Origin: Azonexus sp.
GTDB taxonomy: Bacteria > Pseudomonadota > Gammaproteobacteria > Burkholderiales > Rhodocyclaceae
Length of the DNA: 60,772 bases
Assembly: GCA_031260295.1 (NCBI GenBank)
Contig: JAIRKE010000033.1
Span: 1 to 60,772, forward strand
Direction: 5' to 3'
The notes under the pieces: model-generated
Told to the model about the DNA's origin: nothing
The model's database searches: none
What the model saw: only the letters and a program-made list of their open reading frames with translations
Position numbers and translations under genes: made by a program
Shown here: positions 49,246 to 60,772 of the stretch, in pieces
How the letters are laid out: each line of letters starts with the position of its first letter
How positions within the stretch are numbered: position 1 is the first letter of the stretch

Positions 49246-52200
49246 ATGCGCCTGACCAGACTCAAACTCGCCGGCTTCAAGTCCTTCGTCGATCCGACCG
49301 CCGTCGCCCTGCCCGGGCAACTGGTCGGCGTCGTCGGCCCGAACGGCTGCGGCAAATCCAACATCATGGATGCCGTGCGCTGGGTGCTGGGTGAGTCGAA
49401 AGCTTCGGAACTGCGCGGCGAGTCGATGCAGGACGTCATTTTCAACGGCTCGACCAACCGCAAGCCAGTATCGCGCGCCTCGGTCGAACTGATTTTCGAC
49501 AATTCGCTGGGCCGCGCCCTGGGCCAGTGGTCGCAGTACGCCGAATTGTCGGTCAAGCGCGTGCTGACCCGGCAGGGGCAGTCGGATTATTTCATCAACA
49601 ATCTGAAGGTGCGGCGCAAGGACATCACCGACCTGTTCCTCGGTACCGGCCTGGGGCCGCGCGCTTACGCCATCATCGGCCAGGGCATGATTTCGCGCAT
49701 CATCGAGGCGCGGCCCGACGATCTGCGCGTGTTTCTCGAAGAAGCCGCCGGTGTCACCCGCTACAAGGAGCGGCGCAAGGAAACCCAGGGCCGGCTGGAA
49801 GATACCCGCGAGAATCTGCTGCGCGTCGAGGACATCCGCGAGGAACTCGGCCACCAGATGACGCGGCTGGAGTCGCAGGCCGAGGTGGCGCGGCGTTATC
49901 AGACGCTGAACGAACAACTGGCGCAGCGTCAGCAATTATTGTGGCTGCTCCGGCGGCGCGAGGCGGAGGCCGAGCGGCAGCGCTTGGCGCTCGACATCGA
50001 GCGCGCCGCCACCGAACTGGAAGCCGCGAACGCCGCCCTGCGCGACACCGAGGCCCGCGCCGAGGCAAGCCGCGAGGCGCATTTCGCCGCTGGCGACGCG
50101 CTGCATCAGGCGCAAAGCGAGATGTACGCGGCCAATGCCGAAGTCGCCCGGCTGGAAGCGGAAATCCGCCATCGCCGCGAATCGCGCAGCCAGTTGGAGG
50201 CGCGGCTGGTACAACTGGAAGACGAACTCAAACACTGGACGCAGACAGCCGAACAACTGGCCGAGGAGCGCCAGAAGTGGGAGGAGTCGCAGGAAATCAC
50301 CCGGCTGCACGTCGCCGAAGCCGAGGAGCGCCTGCACGAACAAATGCACCTCGCGCCGCAAGTCGAAGAAGACCACGCCCAAGCACAGGAAGAATTGCAG
50401 CGCCTGAAGACGCGCACGGCCAACGGCGAGCAGAAGTTGGAAGTCGAGCAGACGCACAAGGCGCATGCCCAACGCGCGCTGCAAGCCATCGTTTTGCGCC
50501 GCGAACGCTTGCGCGACGAAACTTTCGGCGAAGCGCCGGACGAGCTGACGCTGGCCGAGAAGGAAGAAGAACTTGAACTGCTACGCGAGGAACTGGCCGG
50601 CGACCAGGAGCATCTGCAACAGTTACAGGAAGAATTGCCGCAACTGGAAGCGCAGCGCAAGGCGGCGCAGGGCGAATTGCAGCGGCTGGAGCGCGAGCTG
50701 GCCGCCGGTCAGGCGCGACGAGCAGCGCTGGAACAGATGCAGGCCAAGACGCAGGCCGCCGGCAAGCTGCCGGAATGGCTGCGCCGTCACGATCTGGAAA
50801 ACGCGCCGCCGCTGTGGCAGAAAATTCATGTCGAGGCTGGTTGGGAAGAAGCGGTTGAAGCCGTGCTGCGCGAGCGGCTGTCGGCCATCGCCGCCGACGA
50901 TTCGGCGCTCGACGCCTGGCTGCACGACCGGCCGGAAGCGCGGCTGGCGGTGATGCTGGACGGCGAGGCGGTGGTGCAGGCGTTGCCAGAAAATTCGCCG
51001 GCGGGCGATTCGCTGGCCAACTCGCTGGCCGCCCGCGTGCGCAGCGACGACCCCGCCGTGCACGCCGTACTGGCAGACTGGCTGGGCGGTATCGCCACCG
51101 CTGAAACGCTGGCCGACGGCCTGGCCCGACGCGCCGGGCTGGCGCCGGGTGCGGTTATCGTCACGCGCGGCGGCGACTTGCTGACGCGCACCAGCATCAC
51201 TTTCTTCGCCCCGGATCAGGGCGAGCACGGCTTGCTCGAACGCCAGCGCGAAATCGAGGCGCTGGCCGAGGGCATCGCGCTGGCCGAGGCGCGCACTGAA
51301 AACCTGCGCGAACAGCAAATGCTGCTCGACGAGCAATGGGGCGACAAGCAGGAAGAAATGGACGAAACCCGCCAGTACGTCGCCGACCGCCAGCAGCGGG
51401 TGCATGCCGTGCAGCTCAACGTGTTGAAGCTGTCGCAGGCGCTGGCCCGTTACAACGAACAAAAGGAGCGCGTCGCCGAACAGTTGGCCGAACTGGCCGC
51501 CGAAGAGGAAGGCGAGCGCGAGCGCGAAATGGCCGCCGATGAGCGGATTGAGGAAATCCGCGACGGTTTGAACCGCATCCGCGTGCTGGTCGCCGGCGCG
51601 CAAGCGCGGCTCGACGAGTGCGAGCGTGCCGTGCGCGCCGAGCGCGAAAAGAACGCCGATTTCGACCGCGCCTTGCGCGAGGCGCAATTCTCGGCCCGCG
51701 AGGCCGACAGCAAATTGCAGGACATCTTTGCCCAGCAAGCATTGGCGCAGCGCGAGCTGACGCGTATCGAGCGCGACCGCGCGGCCTGCGCCGAGCAGGT
51801 CGAAGCAGCGCCGGCCGATGTCATGGAAGAACAGTTGCAGCAAGCGCTGGAGACCCGTCAGGCAGCCGAGAAGGCCCTGGCCGGCAAGCGCGATGCGCTG
51901 GAGGCGGCGACCCATGCCCTACGGGCGCTGGAGGAGCGGCGGCTGAAGATCGAACAAGGTCTGGAGCCGCTGCGCACGCGCATCGGCGAATTGAAGCTGA
52001 AGGAACAGGCGGCGGCACTCAATGCCGAGCAGTTCGCCCTGCAATTGCGGGAGGCCGGAGCCAACGAGACAGCGCTCGAACAGGAGCTCGGGGCCGCCCG
52101 GCCAGCCGCGTTGCAAGGGGAAATCACGCGACTCGGCAACGCCATCGCCGAACTCGGGGCGGTCAACTTGGCGGCCTTGCAGGAATTGGAGACGGCAACC

Positions 52201-52770
52201 GAGCGCAAAGGCTACCTCGACATGCAGGCAGCCGACCTGACCGAAGCCATGGAAACGCTGGAAAACGCCATCCGGCGCATCGACCGTGAAACGCGCGAGC
52301 TGCTGCAATCGACCTTCGACACAGTTAATGGCCACTTCGGCCGGCTGTTCCCGGAACTGTTCGGTGGCGGGCGTGCCGAACTGGTGATGACCGGCGATGA
52401 AATCCTTGATGCCGGCGTCCAGGTCATCGCCCAGCCGCCGGGCAAGAAAAACTCGACCATCCACCTGCTCTCCGGCGGCGAGAAGGCGCTGACCGCCATC
52501 GCCCTGGTCTTCTCGATGTTCCAGTTGAATCCGGCCCCGTTCTGCCTGCTCGACGAGGTCGACGCGCCGCTCGATGACAGCAACACCGAGCGTTTCTGCG
52601 GCATGGTCAGGAAAATGTCGGGAGCCACCCAATTCCTGTTCATTTCTCATAATAAAATCGCGATGGAAATGGCCGAGCAACTGGTTGGCGTGACCATGCA
52701 GGAAAGCGGCGTCTCGCGCGTGGTCGAAGTGGATATCGAGGAAGCTCTGAAAATGAGGGATGCGGCGTAA
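49246..52770 (+). CDS. smc: Chromosome segregation ATPase SMC
   Basis: 1174 residues, the full SMC length. The N-terminal head has Walker A VGPNGCGKSN (about 30-39). Two long coiled coils (about 170-500 and 670-1000, Glu/Gln/Arg-rich) flank a hinge (about 510-665). The C-terminal head has the signature LLSGGEKALTAIALVFS (about 1074) and Walker B CLLDEVDAPLDD. SMC condenses and segregates the chromosome; ScpA and ScpB are not in the window. ATG at 49246 gives the family start MRLTRLKLAGFKSF. It is directly followed by zipA (no gap). Confidence 0.97.
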   Translation: MRLTRLKLAGFKSFVDPTAVALPGQLVGVVGPNGCGKSNIMDAVRWVLGESKASELRGESMQDVIFNGSTNRKPVSRASVELIFDNSLGRALGQWSQYAELSVKRVLTRQGQSDYFINNLKVRRKDITDLFLGTGLGPRAYAIIGQGMISRIIEARPDDLRVFLEEAAGVTRYKERRKETQGRLEDTRENLLRVEDIREELGHQMTRLESQAEVARRYQTLNEQLAQRQQLLWLLRRREAEAERQRLALDIERAATELEAANAALRDTEARAEASREAHFAAGDALHQAQSEMYAANAEVARLEAEIRHRRESRSQLEARLVQLEDELKHWTQTAEQLAEERQKWEESQEITRLHVAEAEERLHEQMHLAPQVEEDHAQAQEELQRLKTRTANGEQKLEVEQTHKAHAQRALQAIVLRRERLRDETFGEAPDELTLAEKEEELELLREELAGDQEHLQQLQEELPQLEAQRKAAQGELQRLERELAAGQARRAALEQMQAKTQAAGKLPEWLRRHDLENAPPLWQKIHVEAGWEEAVEAVLRERLSAIAADDSALDAWLHDRPEARLAVMLDGEAVVQALPENSPAGDSLANSLAARVRSDDPAVHAVLADWLGGIATAETLADGLARRAGLAPGAVIVTRGGDLLTRTSITFFAPDQGEHGLLERQREIEALAEGIALAEARTENLREQQMLLDEQWGDKQEEMDETRQYVADRQQRVHAVQLNVLKLSQALARYNEQKERVAEQLAELAAEEEGEREREMAADERIEEIRDGLNRIRVLVAGAQARLDECERAVRAEREKNADFDRALREAQFSAREADSKLQDIFAQQALAQRELTRIERDRAACAEQVEAAPADVMEEQLQQALETRQAAEKALAGKRDALEAATHALRALEERRLKIEQGLEPLRTRIGELKLKEQAAALNAEQFALQLREAGANETALEQELGAARPAALQGEITRLGNAIAELGAVNLAALQELETATERKGYLDMQAADLTEAMETLENAIRRIDRETRELLQSTFDTVNGHFGRLFPELFGGGRAELVMTGDEILDAGVQVIAQPPGKKNSTIHLLSGGEKALTAIALVFSMFQLNPAPFCLLDEVDAPLDDSNTERFCGMVRKMSGATQFLFISHNKIAMEMAEQLVGVTMQESGVSRVVEVDIEEALKMRDAA

Positions 52771-53937
52771 ATGACCGAACTCCAGTTGGGATTGATCGGC
52801 CTGGGCGCGACGGCGGTGGTCGGTGTGTTCGCCTACAACAAATGGCAGGCGCGGCGGCACCGCAAGCTGGCGGAAAAAGTGCTCAAACCGCATCACGAGG
52901 ACGTACTGCTCGGTGGCGGCCAGCCGGCGGCGGCCGGGCGTAGCGAGCCGGAATGGCCAGTCGGCAAGGCGACCGCCGGTTTGGCCGAAATGGAACGGGT
53001 CGACCCCATCCTGATCGAACCGGCGGCCGCCGCGCATTCATTGCGCAACGAGACGCCGCTCCACGAATCCGCGCCGCACGACGAGGCGGACGATTCGCCG
53101 GCCGGCCCGCTGCCGGCCGAACTGCTCGATCCGCGCCTCGAATTCATCGTCGCCATGGAACTGGTCGAACCGGTAGCCATCGCGCAAATCCTGCATTCGC
53201 AACACGACGCGCTACAGCGCCTGAGCAAGCCGGTGCACTGGGTCGGCTTCAACGAGCGCAGCCGCGAATGGGAACGCCTGCGCGCCGACAGCGAACAGCC
53301 GGTCCGCCGCCTGCGCATCGGCCTGCAACTGGTCAACCGCCAGGGTCCGGTCGGCGAGGGCGATCTGGTCGTCTTTACCGGGGCCATGCAGGCCCTGGCC
53401 GACGAACTGATGGCCGTGGCCGACATGCCGCCGTCGCGCGTGCTCGACCAGGCGGCCGAGATCGACCGCTTCTGCGCCGCCGTCGATCTGGAAATCGGCC
53501 TCAATCTGGTCAGTTCCGGTGCGCCCTTTCCCGGCACCAAGATTCGGGCGCTGGCCGAAGCCGCCGGCATGGCGCTCGGCGTCGACGGCGCGTTTACCCG
53601 CTACGACGACGCCGGCCGGCCGCAATTCAGCTTGCAGAATTACGAAGCAACACCCTTTTCCGCCGAGTCGTTGCGCAACCTGACGACACACGGCCTGACC
53701 TTCATCCTCGACGTACCGCGCATCGATCACGGCGAGCGGGTATTCATGCAGATGACCGAACTCGCCCGCCGCTTCGCCGACGCGCTGCACGGCACCCTGG
53801 TCGACGACAACCGGCAGCCGTTGAGCGACAGCCAACTCGAACACATCCGCCGTGAATTCATCGGCAAGCCGCAGGCGACCATGGCCAGCTTCGGCCTACC
53901 GGCCGGCTCGTCCCAGGCGCGGCGGCTGTTTTCCTGA
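52771..53937 (+). CDS. zipA: ZipA-like cell division protein
   Basis: 388 residues. An N-terminal transmembrane helix (LQLGLIGLGATAVVGVFAYNKW), a basic then Pro/Ala-rich linker (about 25-110) and a C-terminal ZipA FtsZ-binding domain (about 240-370: EIDRFCAAVDLEIGLNLVSSG, GLTFILDVPRI and FMQMTELARRFADAL). It tethers FtsZ to the membrane. The gene starts on the base after the smc stop, in the smc-zipA-ligA order usual in proteobacteria; ligA follows only after a 1.4-kb insertion. Confidence 0.88.
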   Translation: MTELQLGLIGLGATAVVGVFAYNKWQARRHRKLAEKVLKPHHEDVLLGGGQPAAAGRSEPEWPVGKATAGLAEMERVDPILIEPAAAAHSLRNETPLHESAPHDEADDSPAGPLPAELLDPRLEFIVAMELVEPVAIAQILHSQHDALQRLSKPVHWVGFNERSREWERLRADSEQPVRRLRIGLQLVNRQGPVGEGDLVVFTGAMQALADELMAVADMPPSRVLDQAAEIDRFCAAVDLEIGLNLVSSGAPFPGTKIRALAEAAGMALGVDGAFTRYDDAGRPQFSLQNYEATPFSAESLRNLTTHGLTFILDVPRIDHGERVFMQMTELARRFADALHGTLVDDNRQPLSDSQLEHIRREFIGKPQATMASFGLPAGSSQARRLFS

Positions 53938-53947
53938 GGGCGTTCCC

Positions 53948-53953
53948 TATAAT
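53948..53953 (+). promoter_or_regulatory. Consensus -10 box before the inserted gene
   Basis: TATAAT at 53948-53953, 14 bases before the ATG of the next gene. The -35 region is weak. If used, the transcript leader would be only a few bases. Confidence 0.35.
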
Positions 53954-53967
53954 CAGCGTTCGGCTAT

Positions 53968-54429
53968 ATGAACATGGATCAGCCAAAGATCATTGAATTT
54001 TGGTGTGCCTATGGTGGCAAACATCCGGTTATCGGTGATGTTTGGTATCGCATATCGGCAGCGCGCGGAAGTGAAGCCAGTAAGTATTCCCGTTATATGT
54101 GTGATGCACTTTCCATGATTGCCCATCGAGCCTCTGACTGCGATACCATGCTCAGTCTAATTGATGCAGTAATTGCAGGGAAATCAAAAAAAGAAGAATA
54201 TGGGCTGAACGATACATGCGTAATTTTTGAACCCAATATCGCGCAAGTCAATATCTTGATTGAGGAAAAATGCAACTCTCCATTAGGTCGCTTCGAATTG
54301 AATAAGTATCGTAAAGTTGTTCAGGCTTGGAGAGACTTTCTTCTAATGCCAGAGGCTGGAGAGTCAAAAATGCGCATTGAACTAAGCATAGCGCCTAACA
54401 TTGCCCCGGATGGCTTCGCCGCCAGTTAG
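53968..54429 (+). CDS. Hypothetical protein in an attC-flanked insertion
   Basis: 153 residues, soluble, no signal peptide. The sequence includes FWCAYGGKHPVIGDVWYRIS, a helix-rich middle (YSRYMCDALSMIAHRASDCD) and KEEYGLNDTCVIFEPNIAQV. I do not recognise the family. Base composition is clearly lower in GC than smc, zipA and ligA on either side. The stop codon lies inside the attC-like site at 54393-54443, as is common for integron cassette genes. ATG at 53968 or 53974; no Shine-Dalgarno, but a TATAAT box 14 bases upstream. Immunity-protein-like size and charge are suggestive only. Confidence 0.75.
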   Translation: MNMDQPKIIEFWCAYGGKHPVIGDVWYRISAARGSEASKYSRYMCDALSMIAHRASDCDTMLSLIDAVIAGKSKKEEYGLNDTCVIFEPNIAQVNILIEEKCNSPLGRFELNKYRKVVQAWRDFLLMPEAGESKMRIELSIAPNIAPDGFAAS

Positions 54430-54443
54430 CTTAGGCGTTAGGC
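54393..54443 (+). repeat. attC-like site (integron cassette recombination site)
   Basis: GCCTAAC (54393-54399, matches RYYYAAC) and GTTAGGC (54437-54443, matches GTTRRRY) are perfect inverted copies at the ends of a 51-base segment, and the inner part has TGGC/GCCA pairing. The right half (TTAGCTTAGGCGTTAGGCATCAC) looks like the end of many known attC sites and the following TTAGGCATCAC like a cassette start. The inner L-box pairing is weak and the site is short, so it may be degenerate. Confidence 0.5.
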
Positions 54444-54473
54444 ATCACTTCATATCAAACAGGAATCTCCGTT

Positions 54474-55124
54474 ATGATTCATTCAGTCGAGCGCAGCAAT
54501 AACAATAATCGCTTACAACTCAATGAGCGAATATTGACCCCACAGGAGGCAAGTCTATGCCTTTGGATTTCAACGGAAGGTTGGGATGAAAGGCAGAAAG
54601 CTTGGCTTTATGGAGAACCGTTCCTCAAAGTTCAATGGAACTTAGAAATTCAGGTTGATGAGCAGTCTGGAGAAGACGGAACTCCAGCGCCCTCCCTGTG
54701 CTACTACATTTTAGGTTCAAAACTACCACCCCTCGCTATGCTACCTGGGATGCGCCTTGACGATCCTGACAACAATTGGTGTGAAGCTTGGTATGGTAAC
54801 GACGCACCCGAACTGACCGAAAACACCCTGACATTCGGAGATTGGGCAACAAACGACCATATTTATCTTCGATGGTCTGCAAAATTCAACGATTGGGACA
54901 CAGGCGTAGACAGTGCCACGTTTTTATTCGACGGATTAGTTCACTTCACTGGTATAAAAATGAAGGTGAAAAATGATAATGATGCTGGCAACTTTCTAAA
55001 ACTGGCTCTCCCTTTATCAGACTTATCCGAATTGAATATCGCCTGGGAAGAATGGCAGATTCTTTCGGACGATTTTCCAGAAGATCGACGTAAGTGGCAT
55101 TGGGTAACATGGTCAAGAAAGTAA
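54474..55124 (+). CDS. Hypothetical protein, second gene of the insertion
   Basis: 216 residues, soluble, Trp- and acid-rich, with no signal peptide. Segments such as ERILTPQEASLCLWISTEGW, DDPDNNWCEAWYGNDAPELT and LFDGLVHFTGIKMKV suggest a beta-rich fold. No family is recognised. It starts 31 bases after the attC-like site, with AGGAA upstream of the ATG, the expected cassette layout. GC content and codon use are as low as in its partner. No clear second attC follows it. Confidence 0.75.
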   Translation: MIHSVERSNNNNRLQLNERILTPQEASLCLWISTEGWDERQKAWLYGEPFLKVQWNLEIQVDEQSGEDGTPAPSLCYYILGSKLPPLAMLPGMRLDDPDNNWCEAWYGNDAPELTENTLTFGDWATNDHIYLRWSAKFNDWDTGVDSATFLFDGLVHFTGIKMKVKNDNDAGNFLKLALPLSDLSELNIAWEEWQILSDDFPEDRRKWHWVTWSRK

Positions 55125-55230
55125 TTAACCATCACGCGAAATGGGGTTGGCTTCGCTCTTAATTTCCACGCCACAGCCTCGAATTTTATATCGTTGAAAA
55201 TAAAGTGAAGATGCCCCCTTTTGGCCTCTG

Positions 55231-58604
<3,374 letters not shown>

Positions 58605-59153
58605 ATGACGCCGGAAAAAGCCCGTGATCTGCTGGCCAACGCCGAACTGATCTACCCCGAATCGGTCATCCAGACCGCCGTGGCCCAATTGGCCGAGCGC
58701 CTGACTGAGCGCTTGGCCGACAAGAACCCGCTGGTTCTTTGCGTGATGACCGGCGGCGTGATCTTCTGCGGCCACCTGCTGCCGAAACTGGCTTTTCCGC
58801 TCGATTTCGACTACCTGCACGCCACCCGCTACGGGCCAGAAACTCAGGGCGGCAAGATTTCCTGGCGCATGGCCCCGTGGACCTCAGTCAAGGGCCGTAG
58901 CGTACTGGTCGTCGACGACATCCTCGACGAGGGCATGACCCTGACCGCGGTCAAGGAAAGTCTGCTCCGCCTCGGCGCCGCCGAGGTGCTGCTGGCGGTG
59001 TTCGTCGACAAGCAAAATGGCAAGAACAAGCCGATCGCCGCCGATTTCGTCGGCCTGAATGTGCCTGACCGCTTCGTCTTCGGCTTCGGCATGGACGTCG
59101 ACGGCGCCTGGCGCAACCTGCCGGCCATCTACGCCATAAAGGAGGCTGGATGA
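58605..59153 (+). CDS. Hypoxanthine-guanine phosphoribosyltransferase
   Basis: 182 residues with the PRPP-binding loop VLVVDDILDEGMTL and the VLCVMTGGVIFCGHLL block of purine phosphoribosyltransferases. It salvages hypoxanthine and guanine to IMP and GMP. It starts on the base after galU ends, and the neighbouring thioinosine phosphorylase would release hypoxanthine for it. It overlaps the methyltransferase gene (ATGA). Confidence 0.9.
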   Translation: MTPEKARDLLANAELIYPESVIQTAVAQLAERLTERLADKNPLVLCVMTGGVIFCGHLLPKLAFPLDFDYLHATRYGPETQGGKISWRMAPWTSVKGRSVLVVDDILDEGMTLTAVKESLLRLGAAEVLLAVFVDKQNGKNKPIAADFVGLNVPDRFVFGFGMDVDGAWRNLPAIYAIKEAG

Positions 59154-59851
59154 GCGGGAGTGGTGTCAGCCTCGCCGTCGCCGAATTTCTCGGCTACTGG
59201 CAAGACGAGGGCGAGCGTTACGCCCGGCACGGCGACTACGCCTGGATGGCCAGCCTAGTGCCCGGGCGGCGCGTGCTCGAAATCGGCTGCGGTCCGGGCT
59301 TCTCGACCCAGGCGCTGGCGGCGCGCGGCCTGGCGGTACTGGCCCTCGACGCGCTGCCGGAATGCCTGGCGGCGACGCAGGCCCGCGTCGCCGGCGCCGA
59401 CGTGACGCTGCTGGCGGCTGACTTGGCGGCACTGACCGAGGTCCAGCGCGGGCAGATCGCCGCCTTTGCGCCAAATACCGTGGTCTGCTGGCTGATGGGG
59501 GCGCCGGCCGAAACCACCGGCGCGCAAGCTGCCGACGCCGGCCAGGCGGTGGTTGCCTACCGCGAAAAAATGCACCGCCTGGTCGCCGAACTGGCCGCCA
59601 GCCTGCCGACGGTGCGCGCACTGCATCTCGTCGACCGCACGGTGATCCCCTGGCAGGCCAAGGATATCGGCCGCGACACGCTGGTCGGCTACCATCTCGG
59701 CAAGACCCTACGCGACCTGCCGTTTACCACCGAGCGGCGGCAGGCGCTGTACCGCAAGCTCGAAGACACTGCGCCCAACCGGGGGCAACATCCGGCGCTC
59801 AAGGGTGCCGTACCCACGCTGGCCTCGCTGCTAGCGGAAAGGAACAACTGA
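59150..59851 (+). CDS. Class I SAM-dependent methyltransferase
   Basis: 233 residues. Motif I VLEIGCGPGFSTQAL (about 42-56) and a post-I acidic LALDALPEC are those of class I methyltransferases. The C-terminal part (about 150-233) is not typical of a described group, so no substrate is assigned. It lies inside a purine-salvage pair, one base before the phosphorylase gene, with AAGGAGG upstream of its ATG. The reaction product SAH/MTA link to the phosphorylase is suggestive only. Confidence 0.8.
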   Translation: MSGSGVSLAVAEFLGYWQDEGERYARHGDYAWMASLVPGRRVLEIGCGPGFSTQALAARGLAVLALDALPECLAATQARVAGADVTLLAADLAALTEVQRGQIAAFAPNTVVCWLMGAPAETTGAQAADAGQAVVAYREKMHRLVAELAASLPTVRALHLVDRTVIPWQAKDIGRDTLVGYHLGKTLRDLPFTTERRQALYRKLEDTAPNRGQHPALKGAVPTLASLLAERNN

Positions 59852-59852
59852 C

Positions 59853-60623
59853 ATGCTGGCTATCATCGGCGGCAGCGGCCTGACAACGCTGTCCAATCTC
59901 GACGTCGCGCACCGCGAGATCGTCCGCACTCCCTACGGCGAGGCTTCCGGGGCCATCGTCATCGGCCAGATCGGCGGCCAGCCGGCGATGTTCCTGCCGC
60001 GTCACGGCCACGGCCACACCATCGTCCCGCACATGGTCAATTACCGCGCCAATCTCTGGGCGCTACACCGCCGCGGCGCGACCGGCGTCATTTCGGTAGC
60101 CTCGGTCGGCGGCATTCGCGGCGACCTGCAACCGGGCGAGATCGTCGTCCCGGACCAGATCATCGACTACACCTGGGGCCGCAAATCGACCTATTACGAA
60201 ACCCTCGATACGCCGGTAACGCACGTCGATTTCACCGAGCCCTACGATGCCGACCTGCGCCGGCGCATCATCGAGGCGGCAGCGACTCTGAGCATTCCGC
60301 TCAAGATCGGCGGCGTCTATGCCGCCACCCAGGGGCCGCGCCTCGAAACCGCCGCCGAGATCAACCGCTTTGAACGTGACGGGGCCGACCTGGTCGGCAT
60401 GACCGGCATGCCGGAAGCGGTGCTGGCTCGCGAACTGGGCCTGCCCTATGCGGCGATCAACGTCGTCGCTAACCACGCCGCTGGGCGGGGCAGCAGCGCC
60501 AACGGCATCCATTTCAAGAGCCTGGAGCGCGTGCTGCACGAGGCGATGGGCCAAGTCCGGGCGATCATCGAGGAACTGGTCGACAGCCCGAACAGCTGCC
60601 TGCCGATGGGGATGTCGGTCTAG
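59853..60623 (+). CDS. S-methyl-5'-thioinosine phosphorylase (MTAP/PNP family)
   Basis: 256 residues. Family blocks are IIGGSGLTTL, LPRHGHGHTIVPHMVNYRANLWAL, ATQGPRLETAAEI and LVGMTGMPEAVLARELGL. The form resembles the Pseudomonas MTIP, which cleaves methylthioinosine to hypoxanthine, consistent with the neighbouring hypoxanthine phosphoribosyltransferase. The stop codon TAG coincides with the edge of the right IS element (TA target plus first G), so the last residues may have been altered by the insertion. Confidence 0.9.
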   Translation: MLAIIGGSGLTTLSNLDVAHREIVRTPYGEASGAIVIGQIGGQPAMFLPRHGHGHTIVPHMVNYRANLWALHRRGATGVISVASVGGIRGDLQPGEIVVPDQIIDYTWGRKSTYYETLDTPVTHVDFTEPYDADLRRRIIEAAATLSIPLKIGGVYAATQGPRLETAAEINRFERDGADLVGMTGMPEAVLARELGLPYAAINVVANHAAGRGSSANGIHFKSLERVLHEAMGQVRAIIEELVDSPNSCLPMGMSV

Positions 60624-60772
60624 AGGCTGTTCTGAACCATCCCTTGTTCATAAAATGGGTTGGTTATGGCAGAGCGCAAACCGTACCCGACCGATGTGAG
60701 CGATGAAGAATGGGCCTTTGTTGTTCCGTACCTGATTCTTTTCCCGCTGGATGCCCGACAGCGCCGTCACGA
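60623..60772 (+). mobile_element. IS5-family element, left end with transposase start
   Basis: The terminal repeat GAGGCTGTTCTGAACC begins at 60623, next to TA. Transposase begins with ATG at 60666 and reads MAERKPYPTDVSDEEWAFVV, the start of an IS5-family transposase; the remainder is outside the window. A different IS5-family element forms the left border. Confidence 0.75.
60666..60772 (+). CDS. IS5-family transposase, N-terminal fragment (cut by window edge)
   Basis: About 35 residues, starting MAERKPYPTDVSDEEWAFVV and continuing PYLILFPLDARQR, matching the DUF4096-type N-terminal domain of IS5-family transposases. Its catalytic DDE domain lies beyond the window. Confidence 0.75.
   Translation, partial: MAERKPYPTDVSDEEWAFVVPYLILFPLDARQRRH

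Noticed and set aside
53958-53964. GTTCGGC as the left cassette boundary
   Set aside because: Deviates from GTTRRRY at the fourth base; too weak to call a recombination site, though the position would fit.
55125-55215. A second attC site after the 54474 gene
   Set aside because: TTAACC and CGTTGAAAA occur, but neither matches the core consensus and the arms do not pair.

Overview
The window reads as chromosome of a high-GC betaproteobacterium, most likely Rhodocyclales (Dechloromonas / Azonexus / Accumulibacter-like). This is inferred from protein style and gene order (smc-zipA-ligA, Nudix/ThiE-yacG-zapD-coaE, dapC-dapD-pilU-dapE-prmB, dut-coaBC facing radC-rpmBG), not from a database search. 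Both ends are broken by the left ends of two different IS5-family elements whose transposases point outward.

Layout. 1-342: IS end and a terminator left from a lost gene. 343-9821: two c-di-GMP enzymes (PhnD-PAS-PAS-GGDEF-EAL, and a diguanylate cyclase with a CxxCH haem-type sensor), a LysR regulator divergent from malate synthase aceB, and lrgAB. 9847-16388: ankyrin protein, TonB-like protein, CoA transferase, murI, NADP-isocitrate dehydrogenase icd, acyltransferase. 16544-21974: a monomeric isocitrate dehydrogenase divergent from the pntAA-pntAB-pntB transhydrogenase, so most of the machinery for making and balancing NADPH lies within 8 kb. 22075-24945: dut, coaBC, radC, rpmB, rpmG.

24998-26260 is a decay zone: two degenerate copies of an XRE-regulator fragment, an intact small XRE regulator with palindromic operator candidates, and the last 28 codons of a PIN-domain toxin. 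26261-30805 is a TolC-MFP-ATPase-permease (MacAB-like) export operon. 30968-39748 holds mltA, a DUF815 ATPase, a Nudix-ThiE fusion, yacG, zapD, coaE, a SPOR protein, an orphan TrpB2, a DOMON-like protein and a NamZ-type muramidase. 39937-47042 holds two small proteins, a spermidine-synthase-like enzyme and the prmB/dapE/pilU/dapD group, which contains an intruding SDR gene and a truncated dapC. 47200-49112 holds a strong palindrome and a Tat-exported sulfide:quinone-oxidoreductase-like enzyme with a small membrane partner, bracketed by imperfect direct repeats.

49246-60623 is the smc-zipA-ligA-galU housekeeping block followed by purine-salvage genes. Between zipA and ligA sits the most unusual feature: two low-GC genes of unknown function separated by an attC-like site (integron cassette signature) and followed by a MITE-like palindromic repeat. 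No integrase gene, CRISPR array, rRNA or convincing tRNA was seen.
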